Shown: positions 35,183 through 43,683, counted from the first letter of the stretch. The stretch: 64,000 nucleotides of DNA from Flavobacteriales bacterium (GCA_027039975.1 JALWFE010000128.1:1-64000), one strand, 5' to 3'. Translations and numbers: made by a program. The notes: a model not told the origin generated them from the sequence alone.

Positions 35183-35506
35183 AGATTATTATATCACAAT
35201 TGAAAATTTATTATTGCCAAAAAATCGTTAAAATCGAGAGTATGTTGCTAGTTAGATAATGGATAAGTGATAAGTGATAAGGGATAAGGGAAAAAGGATA
35301 ATTTAGTGCTGTTTAGTAATTTGTTAATTATCAAGGACAAACTTTTTAAAATCTTATCCTACTATACTTTAAAAACAACGAGACCTACTAGGTTTCTAAA
35401 ACCTGACAGATATATAAATATTTGATTATCAACAATATAACTTAATCAAAGTCTAAATTGAAAATTATTTAGTAATTTTAACAAAATTTAACCAAACAAC
35501 AATGTT
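35183..35506. other. Gene-free spacer between divergent bamD and cstA
   Basis: Contains the heptamer run GATAAGTGATAAGGGATAAGG at about 35260-35300 (the TCCCTTA repeat in reverse orientation) and AT-rich sequence. A weak TAATTTTA box near 35472 could serve cstA. No gene seen. Confidence 0.6.
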
Positions 35507-37246
35507 ATGGGGTCCATATTAATGATGTTATCCGTTTTTGCCGGTTATATTTTGATGTACAGGATTTACGGAAAATTTATCGCCAAAAGAATTTTCAAAT
35601 TGGATGACAACAATCCCGTTCCGTCTGTTGAATTGGAAGACGGTGTCGATTTTGTGCCGACCAAAAAAGAAGTGATTTTCGGGCATCATTTTGCATCCAT
35701 TGCCGGCACGGGGCCTATTGTCGGGCCGGCTATTGCCGTCATTTGGGGCTGGTTGCCGGCTTTGATTTGGGTCTTTGTCGGTTCTATTGTTATGGGGGCG
35801 GCACATGATTTCGGCAGTTTGATTATTTCAATGCGTAATAAAGGTAAATCCATTTCCGAAATAACCGGAAAATTTATCAATGCACGGACTAAATTTTTCC
35901 TGTTTTTTATTATTTTTCTCGAATTGTGGATTGTTGTTTCCATTTTCGGATTGGTCATTGCCATTTTATTTAAAATGTATCCTCAAGCGGTTTTACCCGT
36001 TTGGTTACAAATCCCGATAGCCATTTATTTGGGATATATTGTGTATAAAAAAGGCGGTAATCTGGCGGTTTGGTCTATTATCGCCGTATTGATAATGTAT
36101 TTGACAGTGGTTTGGGGTACTTATATGCCCCTAAAAATGCCGCAAGCTTTGGGGCTTTCTCCCGTTGCACTTTGGTCCATAATATTATTGATATACGCTT
36201 TTATTGCTTCTATTTTGCCTGTCACCACTTTATTACAACCGCGTGATTATATCAACACACACCAATTGGTCATTGCTATGGTTTTGTTGATTTTAGGTGT
36301 TTTATTTGCCGGATTTTCAGGCGATTTACATATCGTAGCACCGGCTGTCAGATCGCATCCGCAAGGGTCACCGTCATTGATACCGTTTTTGTTTATCACC
36401 ATTGCTTGCGGTGCCATTTCGGGCTTTCACGCTTTGGTTTCGTCGGGAACTTCATCCAAACAAGTAAGACGTGAATCCGATTCGTTATTTGTCGGTTACG
36501 GTGCTATGTTGATGGAAGGTTCTTTGGCGACTTTGGTTATCATCGCTACTGTTGCCGGTATCGGAATGGGGTATTTGACCGGTGACGGTCAGCTGTTGAC
36601 CGGTGTGGAGGCTTGGTCACAACATTATATTTCTTGGCAAGCGGCCGGCGGATTGAGTTCAAAGGTCGGAGCTTTTGTGGAAGGTGCCGCCAATATGATT
36701 CAATCCTTAGGTATCCCTAAAAACATTACACTGACAATTATGGGTGTTTTCGTCGCCTCTTTTGCCGGCACTACCTTGGATACCGCTACTCGTGTGCAAC
36801 GTTATTTAATCAGTGAAACCTTTCCTAAAACCTTTAAAAACAAATATTTTGCTACGGCATTTGTCATTCTGATTGCCTTGTTCTTAATTTTTTCTACCGG
36901 TGCCGACGGTAAAGGCGCTTTAACCTTATGGCCTATTTTCGGAGCTGTCAACCAAACTTTGGCCGCTCTGGTCTTGTTGGTCGTTACAATTTATCTCAAA
37001 GGACGCACCAAATGGGGCTGGCTCATCAGCTTTGTGCCGGCTATCTTTATGCTGGCCGTGTCGATGTGGGCGGTTATTCTCAACCAAATCAATTTTATCA
37101 ACAACCACAATGTTTTACTTACAATATTGAATGCCGTTATTTTATTGGCAATGATTTGGGTAGCCGTTGACGGAGGACGGAAACTTTTTGCCACACCTTT
37201 TAATCCCGAAAAAGATGAAAATAAACAAGTTATTGCAAAAAATTAA
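35507..37246 (+). CDS. Carbon starvation protein A (CstA) family transporter
   Basis: 579 residues, about 16 membrane helices. CstA hallmarks: YGKFIAKRIFKLDDNNPVPS, DGVDFVPTKKEVIFGHHFASIAGTGPIVGPAIA near residue 45-78, GAAHDFGSLIISMRNKGKSI, and SGFHALVSSGTSSKQVRRESD near 306. The family imports peptides or pyruvate in other bacteria. It is shorter than E. coli CstA (701) and lacks the C-terminal extension, as usual in Bacteroidota. The next small gene starts 32 bases inside its 3' end, so translation is coupled with that gene and probably the ArsA-like gene. Confidence 0.93.
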   Translation: MGSILMMLSVFAGYILMYRIYGKFIAKRIFKLDDNNPVPSVELEDGVDFVPTKKEVIFGHHFASIAGTGPIVGPAIAVIWGWLPALIWVFVGSIVMGAAHDFGSLIISMRNKGKSISEITGKFINARTKFFLFFIIFLELWIVVSIFGLVIAILFKMYPQAVLPVWLQIPIAIYLGYIVYKKGGNLAVWSIIAVLIMYLTVVWGTYMPLKMPQALGLSPVALWSIILLIYAFIASILPVTTLLQPRDYINTHQLVIAMVLLILGVLFAGFSGDLHIVAPAVRSHPQGSPSLIPFLFITIACGAISGFHALVSSGTSSKQVRRESDSLFVGYGAMLMEGSLATLVIIATVAGIGMGYLTGDGQLLTGVEAWSQHYISWQAAGGLSSKVGAFVEGAANMIQSLGIPKNITLTIMGVFVASFAGTTLDTATRVQRYLISETFPKTFKNKYFATAFVILIALFLIFSTGADGKGALTLWPIFGAVNQTLAALVLLVVTIYLKGRTKWGWLISFVPAIFMLAVSMWAVILNQINFINNHNVLLTILNAVILLAMIWVAVDGGRKLFATPFNPEKDENKQVIAKN

Positions 37247-37511
37247 GAATTTTACCAAACAACTATGGCGTTTATACAATGAAACTGCCCGTGAAAAAGC
37301 CATTGACAGTATTGAAACGGAATTAGGTGAAATGGAAAATATTTTCGGATTGTTGGTATTAGGTTCATTAGTCGGGTTACCGGCACCACCGACGGCTATT
37401 ACTTTGGAATTGTTACCAGAAATGGAAGAACACCTTAAAATCATGTTAAATAAAACCGGTACGGCACACGATCCCTTATCGGATTTGTTATCGGTTTTTG
37501 ATGCCGGCTAA
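37215..37511 (+). CDS. 98-aa protein of unknown function between cstA and an ArsA-like ATPase
   Basis: Start ATG 37215, overlapping the end of cstA in a different frame. Sequence is a basic amphipathic N-terminus (MKINKLLQKIKNFTKQLWRLYNE), an acidic helix, a hydrophobic stretch IFGLLVLGSLVGLPAPPTAI near residues 43-62 that is too Pro/Gly-rich for a plain membrane helix, and a C-terminal helix EMEEHLKIMLNKTG. No family recognised with certainty. Translational coupling to cstA and proximity to the ATPase suggest a small accessory or adaptor subunit. Confidence 0.75.
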   Translation: MKINKLLQKIKNFTKQLWRLYNETAREKAIDSIETELGEMENIFGLLVLGSLVGLPAPPTAITLELLPEMEEHLKIMLNKTGTAHDPLSDLLSVFDAG

Positions 37512-37540
37512 TGTTAGTTGAAAATTGAAGCTATGACTGT

Positions 37541-37620
37541 CGTCATTTCGAACGTAATGAGAAATTCCATAAATTACTGACAAAATTCTTTAAATAACAT
37601 TTCGACAAGCTCAGCGCTAC
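37541..37620. repeat. Dispersed repeat fragments before the ArsA-like gene
   Basis: GTCATTTCGAACGTAATGAG (37549-37568) and TTCGACAAGCTCAG (37601-37614) are copies of two intergenic families found elsewhere in the window. Confidence 0.65.
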
Positions 37621-37640
37621 AATTTGTGTAAAAATAAAAA

Positions 37641-38552
37641 ATGAATAAAAAAACAACCTATCCAAAAAATATCTTTTTCATCGGAAAAGGCGGTGCCGGA
37701 AAATCCACATCTTCGGCTTTGACCGCTTTACATTTATCCCTAAACAAACATAAAACTTTGCTGGTATCAATGGATCCGGCACACAATCAAAGCGATATTT
37801 TCGAACGGCGATTTTCGGAAAAACCTGTACCGGTAAATGATCATTTATCCGTCATTGAAATCGATACGGAAAAATGGATTGATAAATACTTGACAGATAT
37901 CCGCCACCAAGTCAGACGCAGCTATTCGTATTTGACGGCTTTCAATTTGGAAAAATATTTCGATGTTCTCAAATATTCGCCCGGAATAGAAGAATATGCC
38001 TTAATATCAGCGTTTCAAAATATCCTTAAAAATGCAGGAGATACGGCTTATCTAGTTTTTGATATGCCTCCGACGGCACTGACTTTAAAATTTTTGACAT
38101 TACCGGATTTGTCTCTGATTTGGCTAAACAATTTGTTGGATTTACGTCAAAAAATATTGGAAAAAAAAGAAATCATTTCACGGATAAAATTCGGACACAA
38201 AGAATTGGAAACCGATAAAATCAAAAATAATCTGCAGCAACAAATTGCGACTTACGAACAATTAAGAGCGCTTTTTAAAGATACACATCAAACTTCTTTA
38301 AATTTGGTTTTAAATACCGGCAAATTATCTTTTAACGAATCGTTGTTAATCGTCAAAAAACTCGAAAAATTTCAAATACCCGTCAGCCATATTTTTTTAA
38401 ACAAATATCATAAAGGTTTTGACATATCACACATCAAAAAAGCTTTTAAAACATCAAATATTCAAATTTTGCCACATTACGGCACGGAACTGACAGGCCT
38501 GAAAAATTTGACTGTTTACCTTGAAAAATTGGATAGGTTTATTGAATTTTAG
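37641..38552 (+). CDS. ArsA/Get3-like anion-transporting ATPase, cysteine-free
   Basis: 303 residues. SIMIBI-class ATPase with deviant Walker A GKGGAGKST near residues 14-22, switch I MDPAHNQSDIF near 44-54 and switch II DMPPTALTLKFLTLP near 138-152, the ArsA/Get3 pattern. The protein contains no Cys at all, so it has neither the arsenite-binding thiols of ArsA nor the CxxC zinc site of Get3, and no ars genes are nearby. A role as an ATP-driven chaperone or regulator for the CstA/98-aa pair is inferred from position. Its 3' end overlaps the convergent lpxH-like gene by 14 bases. Confidence 0.9.
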   Translation: MNKKTTYPKNIFFIGKGGAGKSTSSALTALHLSLNKHKTLLVSMDPAHNQSDIFERRFSEKPVPVNDHLSVIEIDTEKWIDKYLTDIRHQVRRSYSYLTAFNLEKYFDVLKYSPGIEEYALISAFQNILKNAGDTAYLVFDMPPTALTLKFLTLPDLSLIWLNNLLDLRQKILEKKEIISRIKFGHKELETDKIKNNLQQQIATYEQLRALFKDTHQTSLNLVLNTGKLSFNESLLIVKKLEKFQIPVSHIFLNKYHKGFDISHIKKAFKTSNIQILPHYGTELTGLKNLTVYLEKLDRFIEF

Positions 38553-39330
38553 AATATTCTTTTAATTTTAAATTTCCGTTTTGATATTCCAGATAAGTAA
38601 AATGGGTCAACCAGTCACCTGTATTAAAATAAATGCTGTTTTCACCTACCGGTATTTGCAAAGGTAAATGCCTGTGTCCGAACACAAAATATTTGATATC
38701 CGGTTGTTTTTTGAGAAAATCGCGGGCATACAAGTATAAGCGTTCTTTTTCTTTTCCTCTAAATCGGAAATTGTAATTACCACTTATCAGTTTATTCCTT
38801 TGTGATAAATATTTGGCAAGTTTCAAGCCTAAATCCGGGTGCAGCCAACGGTAAGACCATTGTGCCAGCGGATTACGGAACAGTTTTTTTAACCATTTGA
38901 AAGTTTTGTCACCGGGACCGAGACCGTCTCCGTGACCAATTAAGAATTTTTGATTATCGATAATAAAGATTTCCGGGTCGAAAAAAACAGGAATATCGAG
39001 TTCTTTTGTAAAATAATCACGCATCCACATATCGTGATTGCCAACAAAGAAATAAATTTGAATACCTTGACCGGTCAGTTCCACTAACTTGCCTAAAACT
39101 CTTACAAAACCTTTGGGAACGGCATGTTTGTATTCATACCAAAAATCGAACATATCGCCGAGAATAAAAAGTGCGTGAGCATCTTGACGTATCTTGTCAA
39201 GCCATTTGACAAAAAGTGCTTCCCGCTCGCGACTACTCAATTTTGCCGGTAAACCGAAATGGTGATCCGAAGTAAAATAAATTTTTTTACCTGCCGGCAC
39301 ATTGATATGTTTATGATTGGTCTCCGGCAT
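38539..39330 (-). CDS. UDP-2,3-diacylglucosamine diphosphatase-like metallophosphoesterase
   Basis: 263 residues from ATG 39330 (MPETNHKHINVPAGKKIYFT). Calcineurin-like phosphatase with all metal motifs: SDHHFG, GDMFDFW, GNHDMW, GHGDGLGPGD and FGHRHLP. Order and spacing match LpxH, which removes UMP from UDP-diacyl-GlcN in lipid A synthesis at the inner membrane face. Bacteroidota have LpxH-like enzymes, so this is the probable role. Overlaps the queD stop by 20 bases and is co-transcribed with queD and the 55-aa membrane protein. Confidence 0.88.
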   Translation of the reverse strand: MPETNHKHINVPAGKKIYFTSDHHFGLPAKLSSREREALFVKWLDKIRQDAHALFILGDMFDFWYEYKHAVPKGFVRVLGKLVELTGQGIQIYFFVGNHDMWMRDYFTKELDIPVFFDPEIFIIDNQKFLIGHGDGLGPGDKTFKWLKKLFRNPLAQWSYRWLHPDLGLKLAKYLSQRNKLISGNYNFRFRGKEKERLYLYARDFLKKQPDIKYFVFGHRHLPLQIPVGENSIYFNTGDWLTHFTYLEYQNGNLKLKEYSKIQ

Positions 39331-39763
39331 ACCATTCGGCATAAGAAGTACCTGTTTCATACAATTTTAATCTGAATAATGATACACCTTCCGGTAAATG
39401 CGGCATGATACGGTGTGCCATATCTTGTATCATCATTTCGCCTGTCGGTTGAAAATCAACCAATAAAATATGGTGTCCGCGTTCCACCAAAAAATCACCG
39501 ATTTCTTTATAAGCGGTTTTTCTGTTCAATACCAAAGCGTGGTCATAATCGTCAATAACATATTTGTTGACAATTTTTTTAAGATCGGCAAAGTCTATTA
39601 CCATACCGAATTTCGGATGGGAAGGGTCTTTTACAGGCTCTCCGATAACGGTTACTTCCAAACGGTAGCTGTGTCCGTGAACATGACGGCATTTTCCGTC
39701 ATACCCCGCCAATGCATGTCCGGTATCAAAATGAAATATTTTTGTTAATCTGATTTTTGCCAT
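39311..39763 (-). CDS. 6-carboxy-/6-pyruvoyl-tetrahydropterin synthase family protein
   Basis: 150 residues from ATG 39763 (MAKIRLTKIFHFDTGHALAGYDG). T-fold enzyme with Zn ligands His16, His29 and His31 and catalytic Cys25 in KCRHVHGHSY, DFADLKKIVNKYV near 60, and DHALVLN. QueD-type enzymes make 6-carboxytetrahydropterin in queuosine synthesis; PTPS activity is the alternative. No other queuosine genes are nearby. A longer in-frame start overlaps the 55-aa gene upstream and is less likely. Confidence 0.9.
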   Translation of the reverse strand: MAKIRLTKIFHFDTGHALAGYDGKCRHVHGHSYRLEVTVIGEPVKDPSHPKFGMVIDFADLKKIVNKYVIDDYDHALVLNRKTAYKEIGDFLVERGHHILLVDFQPTGEMMIQDMAHRIMPHLPEGVSLFRLKLYETGTSYAEWYAGDQS

Positions 39764-39773
39764 AAAACGATTT

Positions 39774-39941
39774 TTAATTATCTTCTTTAAATTCATCGGA
39801 ATCATCCTGTCCTTTATAATTTTTGGTAAAATACCAAATCATCAACATTGTCAGCCCGAAACCTAATATTACCGGTAACAAAGCCGTAATCCAATAAGTT
39901 AAATGATAAAACCAATCTTTTTCGCCGGTCAAAACAATCAT
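39774..39941 (-). CDS. 55-aa single-pass membrane protein
   Basis: ATG at 39941, stop at 39774. The sequence is MIVLTGEKDWFYHLTYW, a membrane helix (ITALLPVILGFGLTMLMIW), a short basic stretch and an acidic tail (DDSDEFKEDN). A clear TATCTTTG -7 box lies 14 bases before the start codon, and the gene ends 11 bases before queD, so it is the first gene of a three-gene operon. No family recognised. The organisation (short outside, one helix, acidic cytoplasmic tail) is that of many small membrane-complex subunits. Confidence 0.75.
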   Translation of the reverse strand: MIVLTGEKDWFYHLTYWITALLPVILGFGLTMLMIWYFTKNYKGQDDSDEFKEDN

Positions 39942-39955
39942 AATGTTATTTTTGA

Positions 39956-39963
39956 CAAAGATA
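39956..39963 (-). promoter_or_regulatory. -7 box of the 55-aa gene / queD operon
   Basis: Minus-strand TATCTTTG, perfect match to TAnnTTTG; preceded upstream by oriented ACTTTCAACTTT-type repeats (39973-40006). Confidence 0.65.
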
Positions 39964-39972
39964 GTTATAAAT

Positions 39973-40300
39973 AGTTGAAAGTTGAAAGTTAAAAGTTAAA
40001 AGTTTCAGGGCAGACGCACCATAATTATTTGAGAATTTTACAAAATGTTAGTTTAATCAAATTGTAATGACTTGCAAATTCCTTAATATCAGCTCCGTAG
40101 GAGCATATCGTTTGTAGCAAGACAAGTTAATGATAACAAATAGCTCCGTAGGAGCGACCTATAACTTGCGTTATTGATAATTTCATTAGGTCACCCCGAT
40201 GGGGTTTTATTGTGTTGTGATGGCATTATATTCTACTACAAGCAGGATGCCCCTACGGGGCTAAAAGAATTATTTTAATTTTTTATAGTGCGTTTGTCCT
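39973..40300. repeat. REP palindrome array and oriented pyrimidine repeats
   Basis: Holds the ACTTTTAACTTTCAAC run (minus-strand sense, 39973-40006) and four palindromes: GCTCCGTAGGAGC at 40092-40104 and 40143-40155, CCCCGATGGGG at 40194-40204 and GCCCCTACGGGGC at 40249-40261. Intervening pieces (TTCTACTACAAGCAGGATGC) resemble those at 43243. No gene between 39964 and 40518. Confidence 0.8.
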
Positions 40301-40443
40301 TGTTAAAAGTTACGGTTCATATTATAATTGTGCTTTTGATTTGAGGAATGGGGAGTAAGGAAATCAGGAATTGTTTTGATTTTTGATTTTGTGACTGCTG
40401 TCATTTTTGAACGTTGGTATCTCTATTTACTACTTACATTTAA

Positions 40444-40529
40444 ACATTACAAACTTTATGAACATTACAAACTTTATGAACATTACAAACTTTATGAACA
40501 TTACAAACTTTATGAACATTACAAACTTT
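40444..40529 (+). repeat. 18-bp tandem array
   Basis: 4.8 exact copies of ACATTACAAACTTTATGA, ending at the 3' end of the GNAT gene. Each unit is two variants of the nonamer seen at 26621 (TTATGAACA and TTACAAACT). Confidence 0.9.
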
Positions 40530-40959
40530 CAATGACTTTTAGCATCTTAAAATGCGGTATACCTACTTCAATAAACCGTTCGGATACTACATGATAACCG
40601 AGTTTTTGATAAAAACCAACCGCTGATTCGCGTGCGTGCAATTCAATACTTTTGATTTTTTGACTTTTAAGAATATTTTCAACTTCTCTGACCAATTTTG
40701 ATCCCAAATTTTGTCGCTGACGATTTGTGTCCACCGCCATTTGCCGTAATTTTACATGTGTTTCGGTTAAAGGTTTTATCTGTAAACAAGCAACCGGTTC
40801 GCCATTGTCTGTCAAAGCAAACAGCATTTCGTTTTTATCTACCGACAAATCACTTTCCGAAAATGTCAAACCCAAAGGCGCCCGCAAAATACGTTCGCGT
40901 AATTGCACAACCTTATCGTATAAAGGGGATTGATATGTAATTTGTTCGAATTTAAGCAT
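40519..40959 (-). CDS. GNAT family N-acetyltransferase
   Basis: 146 residues. GNAT fold: VACLQIKPLTETHVKLRQMAVDTNRQRQNLGSKLVREVENIL holds strand 4 and the acetyl-CoA P-loop (QRQNLGSKL, residues about 79-87), followed by IELHARESAVGFYQKLGYHVVSERFIEVGIPHFKMLK. This matches the ElaA/YjdJ-like cytosolic acetyltransferases. Substrate unknown. The last eleven bases of its coding sequence lie inside the 18-bp tandem array, so the array has reached the gene end. Confidence 0.9.
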   Translation of the reverse strand: MLKFEQITYQSPLYDKVVQLRERILRAPLGLTFSESDLSVDKNEMLFALTDNGEPVACLQIKPLTETHVKLRQMAVDTNRQRQNLGSKLVREVENILKSQKIKSIELHARESAVGFYQKLGYHVVSERFIEVGIPHFKMLKVIESL

Positions 40960-41239
40960 TTGTATTATTGTTTATTCAAACTGTGCGATACGAAAAATTA
41001 TTTGCTTCTGTTACTTGTATATAAAAGGTGCGAATAAATTATACCAAATTATTTTTAGACAATTTTTATATCCAGAATTAGTATAATTTTCACATTAGAC
41101 CAAAAATAGCAAAAATTCCATGGTTTATTTTATTGTCACCTGAAATCTGTTAGGGACGCCAAAACCGGCCTTTTCTACGGTTTTCCGTTTGATATTAAAA
41201 ACTTTTAACTTTCCACTTTTAACTTTTCACTCAATAATG
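40960..41239. other. Spacer with dispersed repeat copy and pyrimidine run
   Basis: Carries the second ATACCAAATTATTTTTAGAC copy at 41041-41080 and the run AACTTTTAACTTTCCACTTT near 41203-41232, just before the ABC-F promoter. No gene. Confidence 0.65.
41041..41080 (+). repeat. Dispersed AT-rich repeat, copy B
   Basis: Shares ATACCAAATTATTTTTAGAC and a related ATTTTTATAT...GAATTA tail with 1764-1802. Confidence 0.6.
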
Positions 41240-41247
41240 TATTTTTG
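41240..41247 (+). promoter_or_regulatory. -7 box of the ABC-F gene
   Basis: TATTTTTG, 17 bases before ATG 41264. Confidence 0.6.
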
Positions 41248-41263
41248 ACAACAAAATTTTTTT

Positions 41264-43186
41264 ATGCTCAATGTTTCCAATTTAACGATACGGCTTGGCG
41301 GCAATGATATTATCCGTAATGTCAGTTTTCAATTAAATCCGGGCGATAAAGCAGGATTGATTGGACGCAATGGAGTAGGCAAGACAACTTTACTCAAAGC
41401 CATAAACGGAGAAATTGAGCCGGCGGAAGGGCAAATCAATATCCTGAAAGGGCATAAAATAGGGTATTTACGCCAAGATATTGATTTTGAAAGCGGCAAA
41501 ACGGTTTTGGAAGAAACTTACAAAGCTTTTGATGAGATTAAACAAGTTGAAAAAAAACTGTCGGATTTAGAAAACGAACTTGCACACCGCACCGATTTTG
41601 AGAGTGATGCTTACATGCAATTGCTTGACGGGTATCACCGGTTACAAGAAAAATTTCAAGTCATTGGCGGGTATCAATACAAAGGCGAAGCCGAAAAAGT
41701 ATTGAAAGGTTTGGGGTTTACCGGGGCGGATTTTCAAAAACCGGTAGAAACCTTTTCGGGGGGCTGGCGTATGCGGATTGAATTGGCAAAAATTTTGTTG
41801 CAAAACAATGATATTCTTTTACTTGACGAACCGACGAATCATTTGGATATAGAAAGTATTTTGTGGTTTGAAAATTTTTTAAAGAATTATAAAGGTATCT
41901 TACTCTTGGTATCTCACGACCAAATGTTTCTCGATAATGTCACTAACAGGACCATCGAACTGACTAAAAATAAAATCTATAATTTTCCAAAACCTTATTC
42001 CGTTTTTATGAAAATAAAATCGGAATTGATTGAAAAACAACGTCAAGCGGCTAAAAACCAAGAAAAAGAAATCAAAGAAACCGAACGCTTGATTGAAAAA
42101 TTCCGTTACAAAGCCACCAAAGCCGCTTTTGCCCAGTCTTTAATCAAAAAACTGGAAAAAATGGAGCGGATAGAAGTCGACCAAATTGATGAAAAGGCGA
42201 TGAATATCCGGTTTCCCGTAGCACAGCCCTCCGGCAAAATTGTATTTGAAATTGAACATTTATATAAGAATTATGGTGATAAAGAAGTCTTAAAAGACCT
42301 TAATTTGATTATAGCCAAAGGTGAACGGCTGGCATTTGTAGGACAGAACGGGACGGGTAAAACCACCTTGGCCAAAATTATGGTCGGTGAATTGCCGGCT
42401 AGCAGTGGCAAAATCAAAACGGGACATAATGTAAAGATTGGTTATTTTGCTCAAAACCAATCAGAGTATTTAGACTCCGGTCTAACGGTTTTGGAAACAC
42501 TCGAAGCCGCTTCAGATGATACCAACCGTTCCAAAGTCCGGGATATTTTAGGTGCTTTTTTGTTTTCGGGAGATGATGTGCATAAAAAAGTCCGTGTTTT
42601 ATCCGGGGGTGAACGCAACCGGCTGGCATTGGCAGTTATGATGATGCAACCCTTCAACGTTTTAATTATGGACGAACCGACCAATCATCTGGACATACAC
42701 TCCAAAAATGTCTTACAACAAGCCCTTTTGACATTTGACGGCACTTTGATTGTCGTTTCCCACGACAGGCATTTTTTACAAGGTCTGTCAGACAAAACAA
42801 TAGAGTTTAAAAACAAAAACATCAAAATACATCCCGGTGATATCGATTATTTTTTACAAGAACGGCAAGCCGAAAGTTTTAGAGAAATAGAGCTGAAAAA
42901 AGAAAAGAAATCAAAGCCGGAGAAAAGCAAGAAAAATACGTCATACGAACAACGTAAAGCCGAGCGAAAGCGCCAAAGACAACTTAAAAACCGGCTTCAA
43001 AAGGTTGAAACGGAAATAGAACAACTGGAAAATATAATTGCGGAAATGGAACAAAAATTATCCTCAGCCGTTCCACCCACTGACCCTGATTTTTTTAATA
43101 CTTATACGGCTACTCAAAACCGTTTGGAAAACCTGATGACCGAATGGGAAACGTTGCAAACGGAATTGGACAATTTGAATGATTAA
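41264..43186 (+). CDS. ABC-F family ATPase
   Basis: 640 residues with two ABC domains and no membrane helices. Walker A GRNGVGKTT (34-42) and GQNGTGKTT (about 360-368), signatures FSGGWRMR (about 164) and LSGGERNR (about 446), and Walker B LLLDEPTNHLD and LIMDEPTNHLD. The interdomain linker is helical and basic (residues about 245-300), and the C-terminus is a Lys/Glu-rich coiled coil, as in Uup/YdiF types. ABC-F proteins act on the ribosome (translation factors, some protect against antibiotics). Housekeeping is more likely here because there is no leader peptide, resistance gene or mobile element nearby. Confidence 0.95.
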   Translation: MLNVSNLTIRLGGNDIIRNVSFQLNPGDKAGLIGRNGVGKTTLLKAINGEIEPAEGQINILKGHKIGYLRQDIDFESGKTVLEETYKAFDEIKQVEKKLSDLENELAHRTDFESDAYMQLLDGYHRLQEKFQVIGGYQYKGEAEKVLKGLGFTGADFQKPVETFSGGWRMRIELAKILLQNNDILLLDEPTNHLDIESILWFENFLKNYKGILLLVSHDQMFLDNVTNRTIELTKNKIYNFPKPYSVFMKIKSELIEKQRQAAKNQEKEIKETERLIEKFRYKATKAAFAQSLIKKLEKMERIEVDQIDEKAMNIRFPVAQPSGKIVFEIEHLYKNYGDKEVLKDLNLIIAKGERLAFVGQNGTGKTTLAKIMVGELPASSGKIKTGHNVKIGYFAQNQSEYLDSGLTVLETLEAASDDTNRSKVRDILGAFLFSGDDVHKKVRVLSGGERNRLALAVMMMQPFNVLIMDEPTNHLDIHSKNVLQQALLTFDGTLIVVSHDRHFLQGLSDKTIEFKNKNIKIHPGDIDYFLQERQAESFREIELKKEKKSKPEKSKKNTSYEQRKAERKRQRQLKNRLQKVETEIEQLENIIAEMEQKLSSAVPPTDPDFFNTYTATQNRLENLMTEWETLQTELDNLND

Positions 43187-43683
43187 TTGAAGTCGTACAG
43201 ATCACCCCTACGGGGTTTTATTGTCCTGTACGATATTTTATGCTACTAACAGGACGCACCTACGGCGCTCAATGGTTTTTCTTTATTGTTTCACCTACTA
43301 ACAGGACGCACCTAAAGGCGCTCAATGGTGTTTTTTTATTGTTTGTCGTGATATCAGACGCACAGGTTGTGCGTCTCTACAAACATTATGAACATTTACC
43401 TATAATAATGTCACCCCTACGGGGTTCTATATTTTTTATTGTCTTTTATGTCCTTTTATGTCTTTTATGGTTAATAAAAATCCTCATTTCCTCAAATTAT
43501 AAGTAGAAACAATGTATGAAGTAATAAGTAATCATCAATAAACGACATAATCTTTGAAGCACAACAAATCCTCAATTCCTCAATTTAAAAGCAGGATTAC
43601 CGTTTGAAGCAATAAACAATCATCAAAGCCCAAAATATTCTATGAAGCACAACTTTCAACTTTTAACTTTCAACTAATTAACG
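43187..43683. repeat. REP-rich gene-free region
   Basis: ACCCCTACGGGGT palindromes at 43204-43216 and 43413-43425; a direct repeat of CTACTAACAGGACGCACC at 43243 and 43295 (52 bases apart, each running on to GGCGCTCAATGG); a GTCTCTAC palindrome (AGACGCAC...GTGCGTCT, 43354-43380); TCTTTTATGTCCTTTTATG units (43441-43472) also seen at 30245; and a sense-oriented ACTTTCAACTTTTAACTTTC run (43651-43675). Short open frames here are artefacts of these repeats. Confidence 0.8.

Noticed and set aside
37641-38552. Arsenic resistance operon
   Set aside because: The ArsA-like protein has no Cys and there is no arsB, arsC or arsR nearby.
40444-40529. CRISPR array
   Set aside because: Units are directly contiguous with no spacers and there are no cas genes in the window.
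40376-40594. 72-codon frame with HYKLYEHYKLYE repeats
   Set aside because: It is only the translation of the 18-bp tandem array and overlaps the real GNAT gene on the other strand.
43240-43506. 88-codon frame in the spacer after the ABC-F gene
   Set aside because: It is made of REP palindromes and direct repeats, not of protein-like sequence.
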